Numbered from the stretch's first letter, positions 48,267-60,064 are shown. The stretch is 64,000 nt of DNA from Myripristis murdjan (GCF_902150065.1 NC_043986.1:11692890-11756889); one strand, 5' to 3'. Numbers and translations are program-made. The notes: generated from the sequence alone by a model not told the origin.

Positions 48267-51138
48267 TTATGCCTGAATGGTGCTCTTGGCACTGAAGGCT
48301 AGGTAGTAGACCAGAATACCAATGAGGGCGGCCAGCACCTCAGTAGACACCCATGGGCCATTCCAGGCACCCTGTGGTCAGACAGAAAACAAAAACAGAT
48401 CAGCACAGGCTTATGAAGGAATGGAAATAACCAGACGTTCACCAATCATGCATTCCAGAGGGGTATTCCACAAAGCAGGATTAGTAAGTTAGCCAGATAA
48501 ATTTGAAAAGAGTTACTGAATATCTTCTGAAATGTTGTCTAGTACTGGCGAACGTCATGAGGAATGAATGGATCATTATGCTTAGCAGTCAACTACGTTT
48601 TACAGATTCAAACCACTATCACCAGGACATAGTGTAATCTTTTCCACAGTTACCTGGCTAACTTTCTAATCGTGGTTTGTGGAATACCCTCCAGGCTCGC
48701 CTGTACTTGGACTACCGTCAGGCTCAAAGAATCTGTGTTTTCACATGCCAAAGAGCACAATGACATCAAACTGGGCTGAGTGTGAACCAGTAAGAAAGAC
48801 CTGAGTCAGGTTTTGAACCCAGTTCCAAAGAGCATTTAAACAGAACAGGCTGTTTTACAGGCAAACTCCATCCTCCATCTAAATATCACATGATGAGGAT
48901 TAATACAGACTCAGGGTAAGGATAATTCCTGCTTCAGTGTCCAAGAATCTGATGAAATACTGTTGACTCTGGTATGGCCATCAACCACTAAATCCACATT
49001 AACATGATTCTTAGACTAATCTCTGGCTGAACCATCGCAGTATCAAAATTGTACACTGACATAGTTGAGCGAGCATATTATCTGTCAGAAATCATAAAAG
49101 TCATTATAGGAAATACACTAAATGTAATATGAAGAACATGCATTGTAGACTAGAATTGGCTGAAACTTCTGAACAAACTTTAAATGGGCTTGCCTGATGT
49201 GCTCGAAGAGTGGCCGCGAGCCAAACCGCCTTTCCCTTTGCTATACCGATTGTAGATGGTGATTTATTCGATATTTAATATTTTGCTAAATTGTTGCTAT
49301 GGTGTTCTTGGTGATTGCTGGGTCATTGCTGTGCAGTTGCTATGCAGTTGCTACGGTATTCCTGATGGTTGCTAAGGAGTTTCAAGGCGGCTGCAAGGGT
49401 GTCCAAGGTGGTTGCTAGGTGGTTGCTAAGCGAATGATATGGCATTTTGGGGTGACTGGTACTGGGTGGTTGCTGTGATGTTTCTGATGGTTGCTAAGGT
49501 CTTGGTAGGTGGTTGCTATGGTATCTGGGGGTGTTGCTAAGCTGTTGCTAGAGTGTTAGGGGTGGTTGGTAGGGGGGTTCAAGGTGGTTGCTGTGGTGTT
49601 TGGGGTGATGGCTGGGATGTACTAATAAGTAATAATAATAATAATAATAATAAGTGTGTATTATATCCTAAAAACAACGTTTAAACTGGAATTACGATAA
49701 AATGGTATGTCAGATCGCTTAGAAAACTGACACCCCACTTCCGCTCCACAAGACACAAATTTTTCGTACTTTTCATGTTTACATTAGCACAAAATCTGTG
49801 AGAAGCAGAGTCTCGCAAAACTTCACCCATTCATTTCTAATGGGCAAAAGTTTTTGTTTAACTGTAATTGTGAAAAATTGGTATGTGAGATTGATTATAA
49901 AATTAAGAGCACCCTTGTCACAATGCCGCTGCACTTCTTAATGCTGATATCAGCTGATAATCTGCTAATATATTAGTGCATCTAAGCAAACTCACCCTAT
50001 GATCAACGTTGACAGAGAAGAGCGGCTCGATGGCATCCACATCCTCGTTGTTTCTCTGGGCCTGCAGCAAAGACGACAAGCATGCACAGTTCAATACGAA
50101 TCGCCCGTTTTACACGATGAGACAACTGTAATCCATTTTGTTGCACCTTTTTTTTTTTAAAAAAAAAAGTTGGACACTGACCTTGCGCAGAGCACTGTAG
50201 GACTCCTCATCGAAGAACTTGACCTGGTAAGTCCCAGAGCTGGCCTGTTTGTGTGGGAGACTCCAGGACACCTGAGAGGAAAAGCCAGCCGCATGTTGAC
50301 ACATTCAACGAGAGGAAAACAGCGCATCAACCTTAATAGCTCATTTTTTCATACTATATTTTACAGCTAGGATTAATGCACATATTTATACATAACACAC
50401 CTACTTTTAATATACATTTCTTTTTCCCATCTCTTATAATTTAATTCTGCTCTTGTGAATTTGAGCAACTGATCCAATTTTCCTTTGCAGATCAATTAAG
50501 TGGTTCTGATTCTGATTCCAGCGGTCACTATGTAAATCCATGGCCATACCTGGTACTTGCCAACATCCTGACCCCGAGTCACAGGGAACTGCCTTCCATT
50601 GACATCAGCATACAGAGCCACACTCTGGTGAAGGCACAACAGAGCCACTGGGTCAGTAAATCAACCTCTAAAGAGACACAGGAGCCCAGAAGCTGTGACT
50701 TTTATGGTGTGTTCACGGAGCTGGAGGTGTGTGGGTTACCTGAGCTCCGTTGGCACAGGCCAGGCTGAGCTCCACGATGAAGACAGACTCAGAGGAGATG
50801 ACAGCGTCTGAGGTGGTGTAGGCCGACGTGCTGATCACCGGCTCCCTGCAGCTCTCACCTGCGGCCAAACACAACAACACCCGGGCTTAAATTCACTGTC
50901 AAACCATCTTCTACATGATTTAACAATTAATAACTCACATGGCATCTGGAGTTAAACAGGAGAGCCCGTCCAACTTTGCAAAGCTAACCTGGCGCTAGCT
51001 GGAGGCTTTGAGGCTAACAGCGACTACAAAAAAAACTGCGGGCACATGGATAAAACTCCTCGGTTTGTTCGTCCGGTTCTTACCCGAGCAGGCGCACACC
51101 AGCAGGGAGAGGAAAGCGGCTATCCAAATCATCTTCAT
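48267..51138 (-). CDS. ssr4: Translocon-associated protein subunit delta (signal sequence receptor 4)
   Basis: Six exons on the minus strand: 51084-51138, 50740-50858, 50550-50624, 50182-50271, 49996-50061 and 48267-48371. All are GT-AG and close to 169 residues (human 173). TRAP delta is a single-pass ER membrane subunit of the TRAP complex beside Sec61, helping translocation and glycosylation of secretory proteins. Seen: signal peptide [19 protein letters not shown], then CREPV and [28 protein letters not shown] (the second conserved cysteine), [56 protein letters not shown], and a C-terminal transmembrane helix [20 protein letters not shown] with a short tail ending STIQA. The first of two near ATGs (residues 1 and 3) is used. 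Introns 1-4 are short; intron 5 (about 1.6 kb) holds a MITE and a minisatellite. Confidence 0.96.
48459..48692. mobile_element. MITE with long terminal inverted repeats in ssr4 intron 5
   Basis: The left end 'aggggtattccacaaagcag' plus 'gattagtaagttagccagat' pairs with the right end, whose reverse complement is 'agggtattccacaaaccacg' plus 'attagaaagttagccaggta'. That is about 42 bp of inverted repeat with few mismatches around a core of about 150 bp. The 4 bases CCAG flank both ends (48455-48458 and 48691-48694), which may be chance or a target-site duplication. No coding capacity. The superfamily is not assigned. Confidence 0.8.
49283..49615 (+). repeat. Degenerate 'ggttgctaNggtgtt' minisatellite in ssr4 intron 5
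   Basis: At least fifteen imperfect copies of a 10-12 bp motif around 'gttgcta' with spacer 'aggtggttgct' or 'gggtgtt'. The array is G+T-rich on the plus strand. An (AAT)n run follows at 49626-49652. Confidence 0.85.
50441..50520 (+). repeat. Diverged retroelement tail in ssr4 intron 3
   Basis: 'ctcttgtgaatttgagcaac' ... 'tttgcagatcaattaagtgg' 'ttctgattctgatt' resembles the fish tail 'ttgtgaatttcc...gggatcaataaagt' plus a short repeat, but is diverged. Confidence 0.4.
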
Positions 51139-51290
51139 GGCTGAGAAAACGGTGTGTTGTTCCTGAGGCTGAAGCGCACGGCTGCTCGTCTCTGTCAGTG
51201 GGAAATCCACCTCACCGCTGCGCTGCAATGACGTGTACAGCAGGGGCGCAAAGCATGCTGGGAACAGGGGTCCTCTTGACACGTCATCTG
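51139..51290 (-). promoter_or_regulatory. ssr4: Compact ssr4 promoter with ZNF143-like and UPR-like motifs
   Basis: On the gene strand, 'ttcccagcatgctttg' (51249-51264 on plus as its complement) resembles the ZNF143/SBS consensus (ACTACAATTCCCAGCATGC). TGACGTG cores occur at 51280-51286 (gene strand) and 51229-51235 (opposite strand); this is the ATF6/XBP1 UPRE core. All lie within 150 bp of the ATG. Motif presence is seen; function is inferred. Confidence 0.5.
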
Positions 51291-51554
51291 TATCTCAAAA
51301 CACTGGATTTTTTTTTTTTTTTTTAAACACACATAATACAAATAATATGCAATTTGTACATGTATAAACAATTACACTGATTTTGATCCACCTGTTTAAT
51401 CTAATAAGATGCAATCCAACTGTTTTGCCATAAAGTTTATTTTTGTAATGCCTATAATGCTCAGGTTTTCTTTTTGTCACAGTAATAGAGGTGTTCATTC
51501 ACTTCTGTGTTTGGCATTGAGCTCATAGTTTGTGCTGCTGCTGTACTGGGCTGA

Positions 51555-51842
51555 ATTTTATTGAGAGGTGTTTCCACTATTCTGTCCCCCCTCATACGTA
51601 TCAATAGGGGAGGACAAAAAATTAGAAACACCTCTCAATATAATGCAGTCCAGTACAAGACCTTTGCAAACTACAACCTCAATAATAAACACAGATTTAA
51701 ATTTACACATTCTCCACAGTGTCAACACAAAACTGTACATTATAAGCTTTGTTAAAAAGTAGAATTTATGTCAAAGCTGTTGCACTGAACCACATTAGAC
51801 TGTACAGGTGGAGCTGATAAAATGGCCACTGAGTGTATATCC
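51555..51842. mobile_element. MITE-like element, second copy of the 12.9-kb family, with a nested inverted repeat
   Basis: The interior shares 'tttgcaaactacaacctcaa' and 'taataaa', then 'gctgttgcactgaaccacat' and 'tagactgtacaggtgga', with 12868-13062. The right end is 'gataaaatggccactgagtg'. The left part contains an inverted repeat: 'tattgagaggtgtttcca' at about 51558-51575 pairs with 'ttagaaacacctctcaata' at 51621-51639, with further pairing of 'ctgtcccccct' and 'aggggaggacaaaa' inside. Confidence 0.6.
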
Positions 51843-51929
51843 AACACCACGCCACTCGTATCACTAATAATCACTAATAACTAATAATGATTTAACAATA
51901 CAATAACTGCAGCATTAGCCACACTTATT

Positions 51930-52460
51930 TTGTAGTTTATACATGAGAGATAATTAAAATAAAGGAAGGAAAAACAAAATACACAAGTGCAGTCGGGACA
52001 AAGATACAAATAAAAATAAATACACTGAAATAAATACTACAAATAGGAGACAGAGGTGACTCAAGTCCTGCTTTGCTTGTATTAAAGATGACCATTTCAC
52101 TGCAAACCTCTTGCTGTGATTTTCTCCATGATAAAGACATTTTTTTTTAATGGAAGCTAGTCAAATTGCTATTAAAAACAGAATTCTCAATAAATAATTT
52201 AAATCTCCATCCAAGATATTACTGGGGCATGCACTCAGTTTGAAAAGTGCTGGATCTAAAGTGAAGTTAATACCTCCAAATCTGTTTAATCTCCTTTTGA
52301 ATATTCTTGCAGAAATCCAAGAGCTTTGGTCAGTCCCAAAACATGTGTGTGAAGTCTCCAACCAGTCCAGCACCTCTCCAACATAGTTCACATGTTCTGC
52401 TGTAGAACGCTAGATTTTTTTTTTTCCAACAAGAACCTCGCACATTTACTGTAAATTGGA
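51930..52460 (-). mobile_element. Decayed LINE ORF2 C-terminus (L1/Tx1-like)
   Basis: Minus-strand reading, over several frames, shows a CELC...H.FW cysteine/histidine motif (YSRTCELCWRGAG then FTHMFWD) near 52405-52335, followed by PKLLDF. Downstream come LDPALFKLSACPSN and LNYLLRILFLIAI near 52260-52165, then MSLSWRKSQQE and CSEMVIFNTS near 52140-52060. This order matches the C-terminal end of L1-type reverse-transcriptase ORFs. Reading needs at least two frame changes and passes stops, so the copy is long dead. It has no relation to ssr4 or arhgap4, between which it lies. Confidence 0.65.
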
Positions 52461-52673
52461 TTTGCAGAAATATTCCCTTTAAAAATAAACTTTCATTTGT
52501 ACTTTTGGTGTCTGAGGTTTATGATAATAATCACTCATACAGCTCAAATTTGCCAGTTCTCTTTTTTTCCCATAATAGGACACAGCTCGGTTTAGCATCC
52601 AGTTTGCCGGAAGTTAAGTAAGAAGAGGAAGAAGAAGTGGAATAGGACACACAAGTCAGAATATTCAAATTAT

Positions 52674-52679
52674 TTATTT
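52674..52679 (-). terminator. arhgap4: Candidate poly(A) signal of arhgap4
   Basis: AATAAA on the minus strand (plus 'tttatt'), about 690 bases after the arhgap4 stop codon. Another signal closer to the stop cannot be excluded. Confidence 0.4.
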
Positions 52680-53370
52680 GCCATAGAACCCGGATATACA
52701 GAAAAATATCAATTTTGTGAAACAAGATAAAAATATGTATCTATGACAGACGAATAGAAATTCATTACAGCTACTGAATTCACAGTTTTTCTGTCTTAGT
52801 GACTCCCTCTAGTTTATTCAAACATTTCATGAAGCATTTGTGTGTGTGTGTGTGTGTCTCTCTGTGTGTATGTATGTGTGCGTGTGTGTGTGAGTAAGAC
52901 AGAGGAGGGGCGGTAATAGGGAAATTTAAGGCCCTTTAAGAAAACTATATTGTTAAATAATTGCAATTACTGTAAGATTTTGGTGTAAACTGGACACAGT
53001 TTAATATTGAGACATTAACAGACACATGAATACACACACACATCAATCTGCATCACTACATTCAGCCATACAAGAACACATCAATCCATTTCAAGTAGTC
53101 TTACACATTGCACTGTGATGTGTGCAGTGGCCACACGGCTGTGCTTTACAACGCTAACACAAAGGCCTCGGAGAAGGAAGCCGCCCCGTGGAGAGACGCC
53201 CGTTCAGAGCTGCTGTCTCCACAGAGAGGCCCTGGGTCAGCGATCTCAGCCCTGCAGAAATGAATGTACCGATAACGTCTGTCGCTGTGCATCACCCTAC
53301 ACCTGCATTCTCTCATCTCATCATTAATCCCAGTCTGTTATCAGTCCAGTGCTGCCACAAACAGCACTGC

Positions 53371-56300
53371 TCATCTCCCCCTTCGTCCCTCGCGCTTTCC
53401 TTTCCCCTGGGTGGGTTGGGCAGAGGGAGAGGAGGCGGCAGGCGAGGGTTCCTGCTGCACTTGTCGAGAGAGGAGCTCCTTGAAGACAGAGTCCATCTGG
53501 CGGCAAACCTCCTGCGAGATTATATAAATAAAAGTGATGAGAAAGAGGGAAAACACAAAGGCTCTTTCTTCGCTGCCCCCCTTCCAGCCGGGGAGCTTCT
53601 AATTATCTTCACTTATTGGGTTTGATAATAGCACTGGTTCACTGTTGTCAGTTATTAAGGAGAAGTAATTTAAAACTAAATGAGAAACAATACAGACCTT
53701 GTCGACTTGAACAGTGCCGTCCTCAGAGGCTGAGTGGTCCTGCCACCTGCAGAAGATAACAAAGAGATTAAAAAAAAAAGCCTCATGTTCATTCCTCTTA
53801 TCACCACAACAAGATAGCTGTGTAAAAAGGCACTTACTCTCTGCGTGCAAAGCCAGGAGAGCCGGTCCTCAGCGGCCTGCCCTGTGGCCCTTTGGGAAGC
53901 TGGAGCATGAACTTTGCACCTGGAGTGACGCTGCCCCCTGCTGGCCCAGACCTGACGCCACTTTGGTCAGGGGTACTTCTGCTGTTGGCCCGAGAGCGCA
54001 CTCCTTTTTTCTGTGTCGATGCTGCAGATAAGCTGGTGCTGTGGTCAGCTGAGGATCCAGTTTCCACGTCTGCAGCACAGATCACTTTGGGACATAGTTT
54101 TCTATTATACACTATGAAGACAAATAGCATCACAGCTTTTTTTTTTTTTTTTTTTTTTAAAAAGGGAGAAACTGAGCACATGGCAGTGAACAGGACTCCC
54201 TGGACACATTCACCTTCCTATCTAGTGCTGTAGAGGGACAGCAGTAGAATGAAATTTAGCCCATTTACCACACTTGACCACTTAATTTTGCTGAGTGAAC
54301 CTGAAGAAATAACAGGTGAAATGCATTGTTCGCTCTAATAAAGTTTCAGTGAAGTCATTTCAGTGTGTGGTGGTTAATTTTTGTTTTCATTATGAACACA
54401 TGGCCTTTCTTACCATCTTTAATTTGGGCGTACTCTGACTCCCCGTCTCCCTCCTCGATGATCGGCTCACTGTAAACAAAGTGACCACAGACGATCATTG
54501 TTGCACAGTGTGGCCATGTTTGTGCCTACATGTATGCACATACGCTCTCTGTACTTGCACGTGTGATTGATCTTACCAGTCATCCTGCTCCAGTGTCATG
54601 CATTTCTCATACACAGGCCCCTCCACCTCAGTCTGGCTCGGGAAGATGTTTTCATGCAGGAGGATGATGCTCTTCACGAGGGCATTGATCTGAGCCTGCA
54701 GGGTGACCACGTCATCGTCGCGCGCCCCTCTTATCAGACTGGGGCCAAAGCACACAGCCAGGTTGTAAGGCTGCATCATGTTCTCGTCACTGTACTGCGA
54801 CACACTGGGGGTGAAGGAGGAGAAAGGTAAACAAGGAGGGAGAGAACGGCAATTATTAGGCAATCAAAGACTGAAAGAGAAAGAAATTGAGAGGCAAAAG
54901 GTGCAGCAGAGGAATTTAAACATACATCAAGCTCCTATCGCATCAGAGCCAGCATGTATGAGAAAACAAACAAAAGCATACTTTGTCCTTTTCAGCTCCT
55001 TCCACTTCCTCTAAATGAAAAAAAATGACTTGCCTTCAACTCTTGCTCTTGAACTTTTTCGTTTTTTTGCTTTGTTTTTGATTACTCGTTTAATGACGGT
55101 GACCATGTGTGATGATACTCACTGATGAAGGAATGCAAAGAGGTATCTCATGACAATAATGACAGGCGCCGGGTAGGAGGAGACGACCGTTTTGAGCTGA
55201 GCTGCTCTGTTGGCCTCGTTCTCTGTTTCTGAGAAAGGCAGGTGAAATATGATAGGTGAAATAAGATAAGGTAAGCTCCTGCTGTGTGCCAACAAACTCC
55301 ACACACACACTCCATTGCTTCATACACACACTTGGACAGACTTACGGGCACACTCCAGCAGCTGGTTGGTGCTGTCGATGGGGAAGAGGGGATTCTCCAG
55401 GCCTCTGAAGTAGAGCTTCAGCACTCCAGCCACTGAGTCCAGGTCGTAGCTCCTCTCGGCCAGGGGGTCCTCTCCTGCAGGGGGAGCCCAGAGCAAACTG
55501 CCCCACGTTATTAATGCTCCAAAAAATGGGGGGAGGGAGCTACACCACATGTCAAATGAACTCTGCCAGCATACATACAGACACACACACACACCCCTAC
55601 CTCTCTCAAATGCATCCCTCAGGTTGTTGACTTCCATCTGAGACCCTGGCACCCGAAATATCCCCTCATGGTGGAGACCTGATGGACAGACAAATATTCG
55701 AAATATTATCATAACTGATCGATTGTCTTGGCTATTGTGATAAATGGTCGATCTATAATGCTCACCATTGAGGTTAATGAAGCGAACACAGCTTTCCACA
55801 ACGAGTGGAATCTGCTGTCCTGATGCCTGAATGGAACAAATTTAGAGATTAATTTCAAAAATGGCAATCGTCTGAAGTGATGTACCGGGAAATGAAGGAA
55901 ATTGTTAACAAATACATCATTAGACTGAGGGACAGAAATGTTTATAAAGCAAAAAAGACAGGAATGGTGTAGTCAGGATGGTATCTACCTGTATGAAGGA
56001 CAGCATGTCTCCACTGAAGAGTTTTTGGTTGTGAGTCAAACTGGCACTTGAGTGATTTTTCCTCACGCGGACAGACTTTGTGTTGTACCTGCAGAATGAG
56101 ATACAACCACCACTAAAAGATCTACCCCAATTCATCATTATTTTATATCTATGTCATCAATATTTTTTTAAAGTACACATTGCACATGTTTGAAATTAGT
56201 GACTCTACATGGCCTGTAAGAAGAAAATAGACTCTACCTGGGCTGATGACCATTTGTTGCTTCAGCTAGGATGAAAAATAAAAATGGAATAGATTAGAAA

Positions 56301-59300
56301 AGGCTTGACTCAGAGCAGGACAGTAACATCTATGCCAGAGAAACGGGACAGCAAGGTGATACTAGAGACTAGAGTGAGAAAAGGGAACAACCGTTTATGA
56401 CTGTTTATTTTTCTAAGTCCACATCATACACCACAATGTATTGCATGTCTTCAGATAACAGTGTGGGTCATAATTTTGCCTTGTGGTGTTTCATGTGTGA
56501 ATTGCAGAAGTGCATGCTACCTTTTTCCACAGCAACTTTCAGCAGATCATGCTTGGCTTGCAGCTTTGATACAAGAGAACTGCCAACCAGGTACTCTTTT
56601 ACTTTCTGTTAAAAAAAAAAAAAATAGTAAAAATAGAAACATTATCAGTATCATGTCATCGCCATCATCTACTGTGATTTTTGGCACCACTGCCATTACT
56701 CAAAACCGCAGTGACATCTACATGCCCACTAACTGTGAATCATAAACTGCCAAGATAGTATGCCATCAGGGTCTATTAGTCTTATGTATTGACTCACAGT
56801 GAGGTAGAGGTTTTCTATTTCCTGCTGGTTGGCTCTGCGGCGGGCTATGCTGGATTTGCTGGCCAGGTTCTCGGTGCTGCCCTCCTGAGGCAGACCGCTG
56901 CCACTGCCGAGCTCGAGGTCATCATCACTGACACTCTCCAACAGCGAAGAGCAGGCTGCCTTCAAGCTCCTACTGGCCTGACAGGCAGTGGCAGAGAAGT
57001 CACAGAGGTACAGTATAAGTGAACGTGCACATATCCTCTAGAAGAAGATAAGGTGTAATTGTAAAGGATGGAGGGTGACGTACCTCCTCTGTTTCCTGGG
57101 TGACCGCTGTCAGTCTGGTCTGAATCTGCTTGAACCTGGTCTCCAGATCACACCTCATTTCACACTCCGCACTGACCTCAGACACCTGAAAGACAAAAGG
57201 AGGATGTAGAGCTGGAGCTAAACGAGAACAAGATCCACACACTTGCACCAAAAGACATGAAATGCATGCATGCACGCACACACACACGCACGCACAGACC
57301 TGGTCGCCGTCATGGGGCTGGTACTGGAAGCGAACGGGCATACAAAAAGTGTTGTTGTGGTCCTGCAGGAGAATGTCCCTGTCCTGGTTCTGGTCCAGTT
57401 CAGCCACGGTCCCTTGGAGCTGCTGCAGCCCTGTGCCCAGGTTCTGCTGGACCCGCCAGCGACTGGACAGGTAGGCCCGCATCACCCGGCCCAGGGTGAG
57501 GTGGTACCCTGCATCTGAACACTGAGGGAGACAATGAAATGTGAGAGGCGGCCACCAGTTTCAGGGGATGATACTACTCACTACACTGTTGCTGTGTTTG
57601 TCTGGCCATCCATCAGACATATTATCTCAGCTGATATCTGTGCCACCACTTTAGAAAAGACCATAACTACATCACTGCTCTGATTTTGATGAAAATTAGA
57701 GGGATGATGCATCTTGTTAATTATTTTTTAGAGGTACACGCATCATTTGTGGGTTATGACTTATTTAGAGAGGTGAAAAATCCTTTAAGTATTTTTAGCT
57801 TTTTTCAGTGGTGTGATAGTGGGATTTCAATACTACTACTACTACTACTAATAATAATAATAATATAATTTTTACTTATAGAGCACTTTTTAAAATCAGT
57901 TTACAAAGTGTTAGTATATAGTATATATATGGATATAGTATATATATCCATATTAAATACCCATATATGAAACATATTTGAATTTGGCACATTTCCATAT
58001 GTGAACAACTATGTCTAATACATATAGGAAATACATGTGTCACCTTTATTTATAATCAAATGAGTCAGCACCTGTAATGTATGTTTAGCAGGTGTGGGTG
58101 GTTTTCATACAGTATATGCACACACAGTGTATAAGTTACACCTAATTGTTAAGCATTTATGGGCTACACATAGAGTATGGCACCATATCCAGAGAGGTGT
58201 GTGTGTTTGGCCCATATATGATTGGCATATGTAACATATGGCAACATTTCTCTGGTGCAGGGGCATATATGTTCATATTTTAGATTTCCATATAGGCAGA
58301 GAGGCAGACACAGTGCAGAGAGCTACGGTAGGTTTGGCCCACAGGCCAGTGGTATCACACACGTGGCTCCAGAAGTTAGGGAACATAACCACTTGACTGT
58401 CTCTGGGCAAACACAGTGTGTTAGTGTTTGTTTATGTAACAGGGACACAGAGTGAAGACAGGGCTGTGATCTGGTGTACTCACATCTATGAGAGTGGAAA
58501 TGTCTTGGAGGTAGTACTTATTCATGGACGTGTTGGCTGCAGCCAGGTTCAGGAGGTACTCGTTTCGGGCCTTGCTACACTGCAGGTGGATCTCTTTGAC
58601 CTTACGCTGTCTCTGTATTGGCCATGAACAAGTATTGGTAAGAGGCAAAAGAGACACACACACATATAGCACTAAATATGAGAATGAGAGTGTTGGCTGA
58701 GAGAAAGGACTGTTTACTTTTTCTATCAACCTCTCGAGTTTCTTGGCAGCACTCTGCTTCTGCTTTTCTTCTAGTTTCTCTGCTTCTTTCAGCTTCCCGT
58801 CTGCAGACACATATTCTGAGTGGTACTGGTAGTACGTCCTCCATGTCTACACATACACACACAAACACACACAAACAAAACACACTCAGCAATACTTTCC
58901 TGTATTTGCTTAGGAAGTGGAAAATGTTTTTGGGTAATTGATTTCCCACTTACGGTCTGCAGCTCTGTGGTGACCCTCAGAAGTCCATCTTGTAACTGGG
59001 TACAGATGTCTTTGCTCTGGAAACACGTAGAAGAGACAAAGCAACCAAAAAGTGTGATAGGGAAACAGTGAAAGATCATAGACAGACAAACAACAGCAGG
59101 AAGGTTAAAGACACAAGGTCAAGAGCACAGAGAGCGACAGAGTTGGTGGGATGGATAATTATAGCACAGCTAATGAGCCCAAAAAGCATTGCGGTAAATT
59201 ATATCAGTCCATAGAGACTGTATTTATGCCTCTGAGGTTAGTGCTTGTGTTAGTACCTTCCTGGCCAAGCGCTGCGTGTACTCCAGACAGTGTGTGAGAG

Positions 59301-60064
59301 GCTGAATGAGGAAGTTACTGCAGCTGTCACTCAGTCCGCTGTGGTCCTTGCTCTCCTGCCGGGTCTGGGACAGAAGAGCCAACCAGACCTGAGCCACTGA
59401 TTGGCCACTGGGCTCCTTCCTGATGAGTATGACACGAGGGTGGGAAAGGGGGGAGCAGGGAGATGAAAAGATTGTAAGGTATGTTCACGTAAAAATGCTT
59501 GGAGACAGTGTCCCCATATCAGTCATTCAGTGCATCAGTCATCTCCCAATCAGTCATCGATGGCAAAGTGTGCCATCTGTCAGACGCGGGACGTCCTGAC
59601 CTCCCCTACCTCTTGATTCTGGAAGAGAACCTCTCAGCCAGTTTGTCCAGGGAGCGGGCGTACTCGCCTTCAATCTCCGCCCGTCGCCGCAGATAGTCGG
59701 TCAGGTCCTGCAGCTGCTGGCTCTTCAGCTCCAGCTGCAAGTCCAGCACCTTCAGCTGGTCCACGAGCTGGGAACGCACCTCTGACAGAGACAGAGAAGA
59801 AGAAAGAGTGACAACCGAAGGAAAGTGAAAAAGAAAGCAAAGTAAGCACGGCTGATTCTGGGAAGTCATGCACTGGGCCTGAAACTGCTTATTAGTGGGT
59901 AACAGGTTTGAACAAGAACATGTTGATCAAGAGAGACGTGATTATGACCAAAGGGGAGATTGCTAGAACAGTACAAGTAAAATGGCAGTTCCTTTACCTT
60001 TGATCTGTGTGTCATAGTCCACTGTACCAATTTTGTCCTTTCTGAGTTTCACATGGGATGTCAT
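53371..60064 (-). CDS. arhgap4: Rho GTPase-activating protein 4 (F-BAR + RhoGAP), no SH3 found
   Basis: Twenty-one coding exons from 59998-60064 (ATG) down to 53371-53511 (stop) close in phase to 839 residues; human ARHGAP4 has 946. Others are 59610-59781, 59257-59419, 58954-59016, 58718-58846, 58484-58612, 57300-57521, 57084-57185, 56798-56977, 56521-56605, 56238-56265, 55989-56088, 55766-55826, 55601-55678, 55346-55474, 55123-55228, 54577-54804, 54414-54469, 53838-54069 and 53698-53746. It inactivates Rho-family GTPases at membranes. Seen: F-BAR about 20-315 (DYLRRRAEIEGEYARSLDKL; CSKARNEYLLNLAAAN); RhoGAP about 495-670 with arginine finger near R509 in GIFRVPG, DLDSVAGVLKLYFRGLENPL and YSDENMMQPYNLAVCFGPSL. 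After VYEKCM it passes to an acidic linker, a Ser-rich exon and MDSVFKELL, matching the human C-terminus but skipping the SH3. The MDSVFKELL end and order separate it from srGAPs. Confidence 0.94.
57830..57915 (-). repeat. Short retroelement tail with (TAC/AAT)n in arhgap4 intron
   Basis: Plus strand: 'ctactactactactaataat' then 'aatttttacttatagagcac' 'tttttaaaatcagtttacaaag'. The reverse complement 'aaaagtgctctataagtaaa' matches the same tail type as 16280-16490. The following 57916-58290 is AT-rich with many 'catatatg' palindromes and no recognisable gene. Confidence 0.5.

Noticed and set aside
57916-58290. 'catatatg'-rich block that might be a transposon with inverted ends
   Set aside because: Short AT palindromes are scattered without defined ends or a target duplication, so no element can be delimited.
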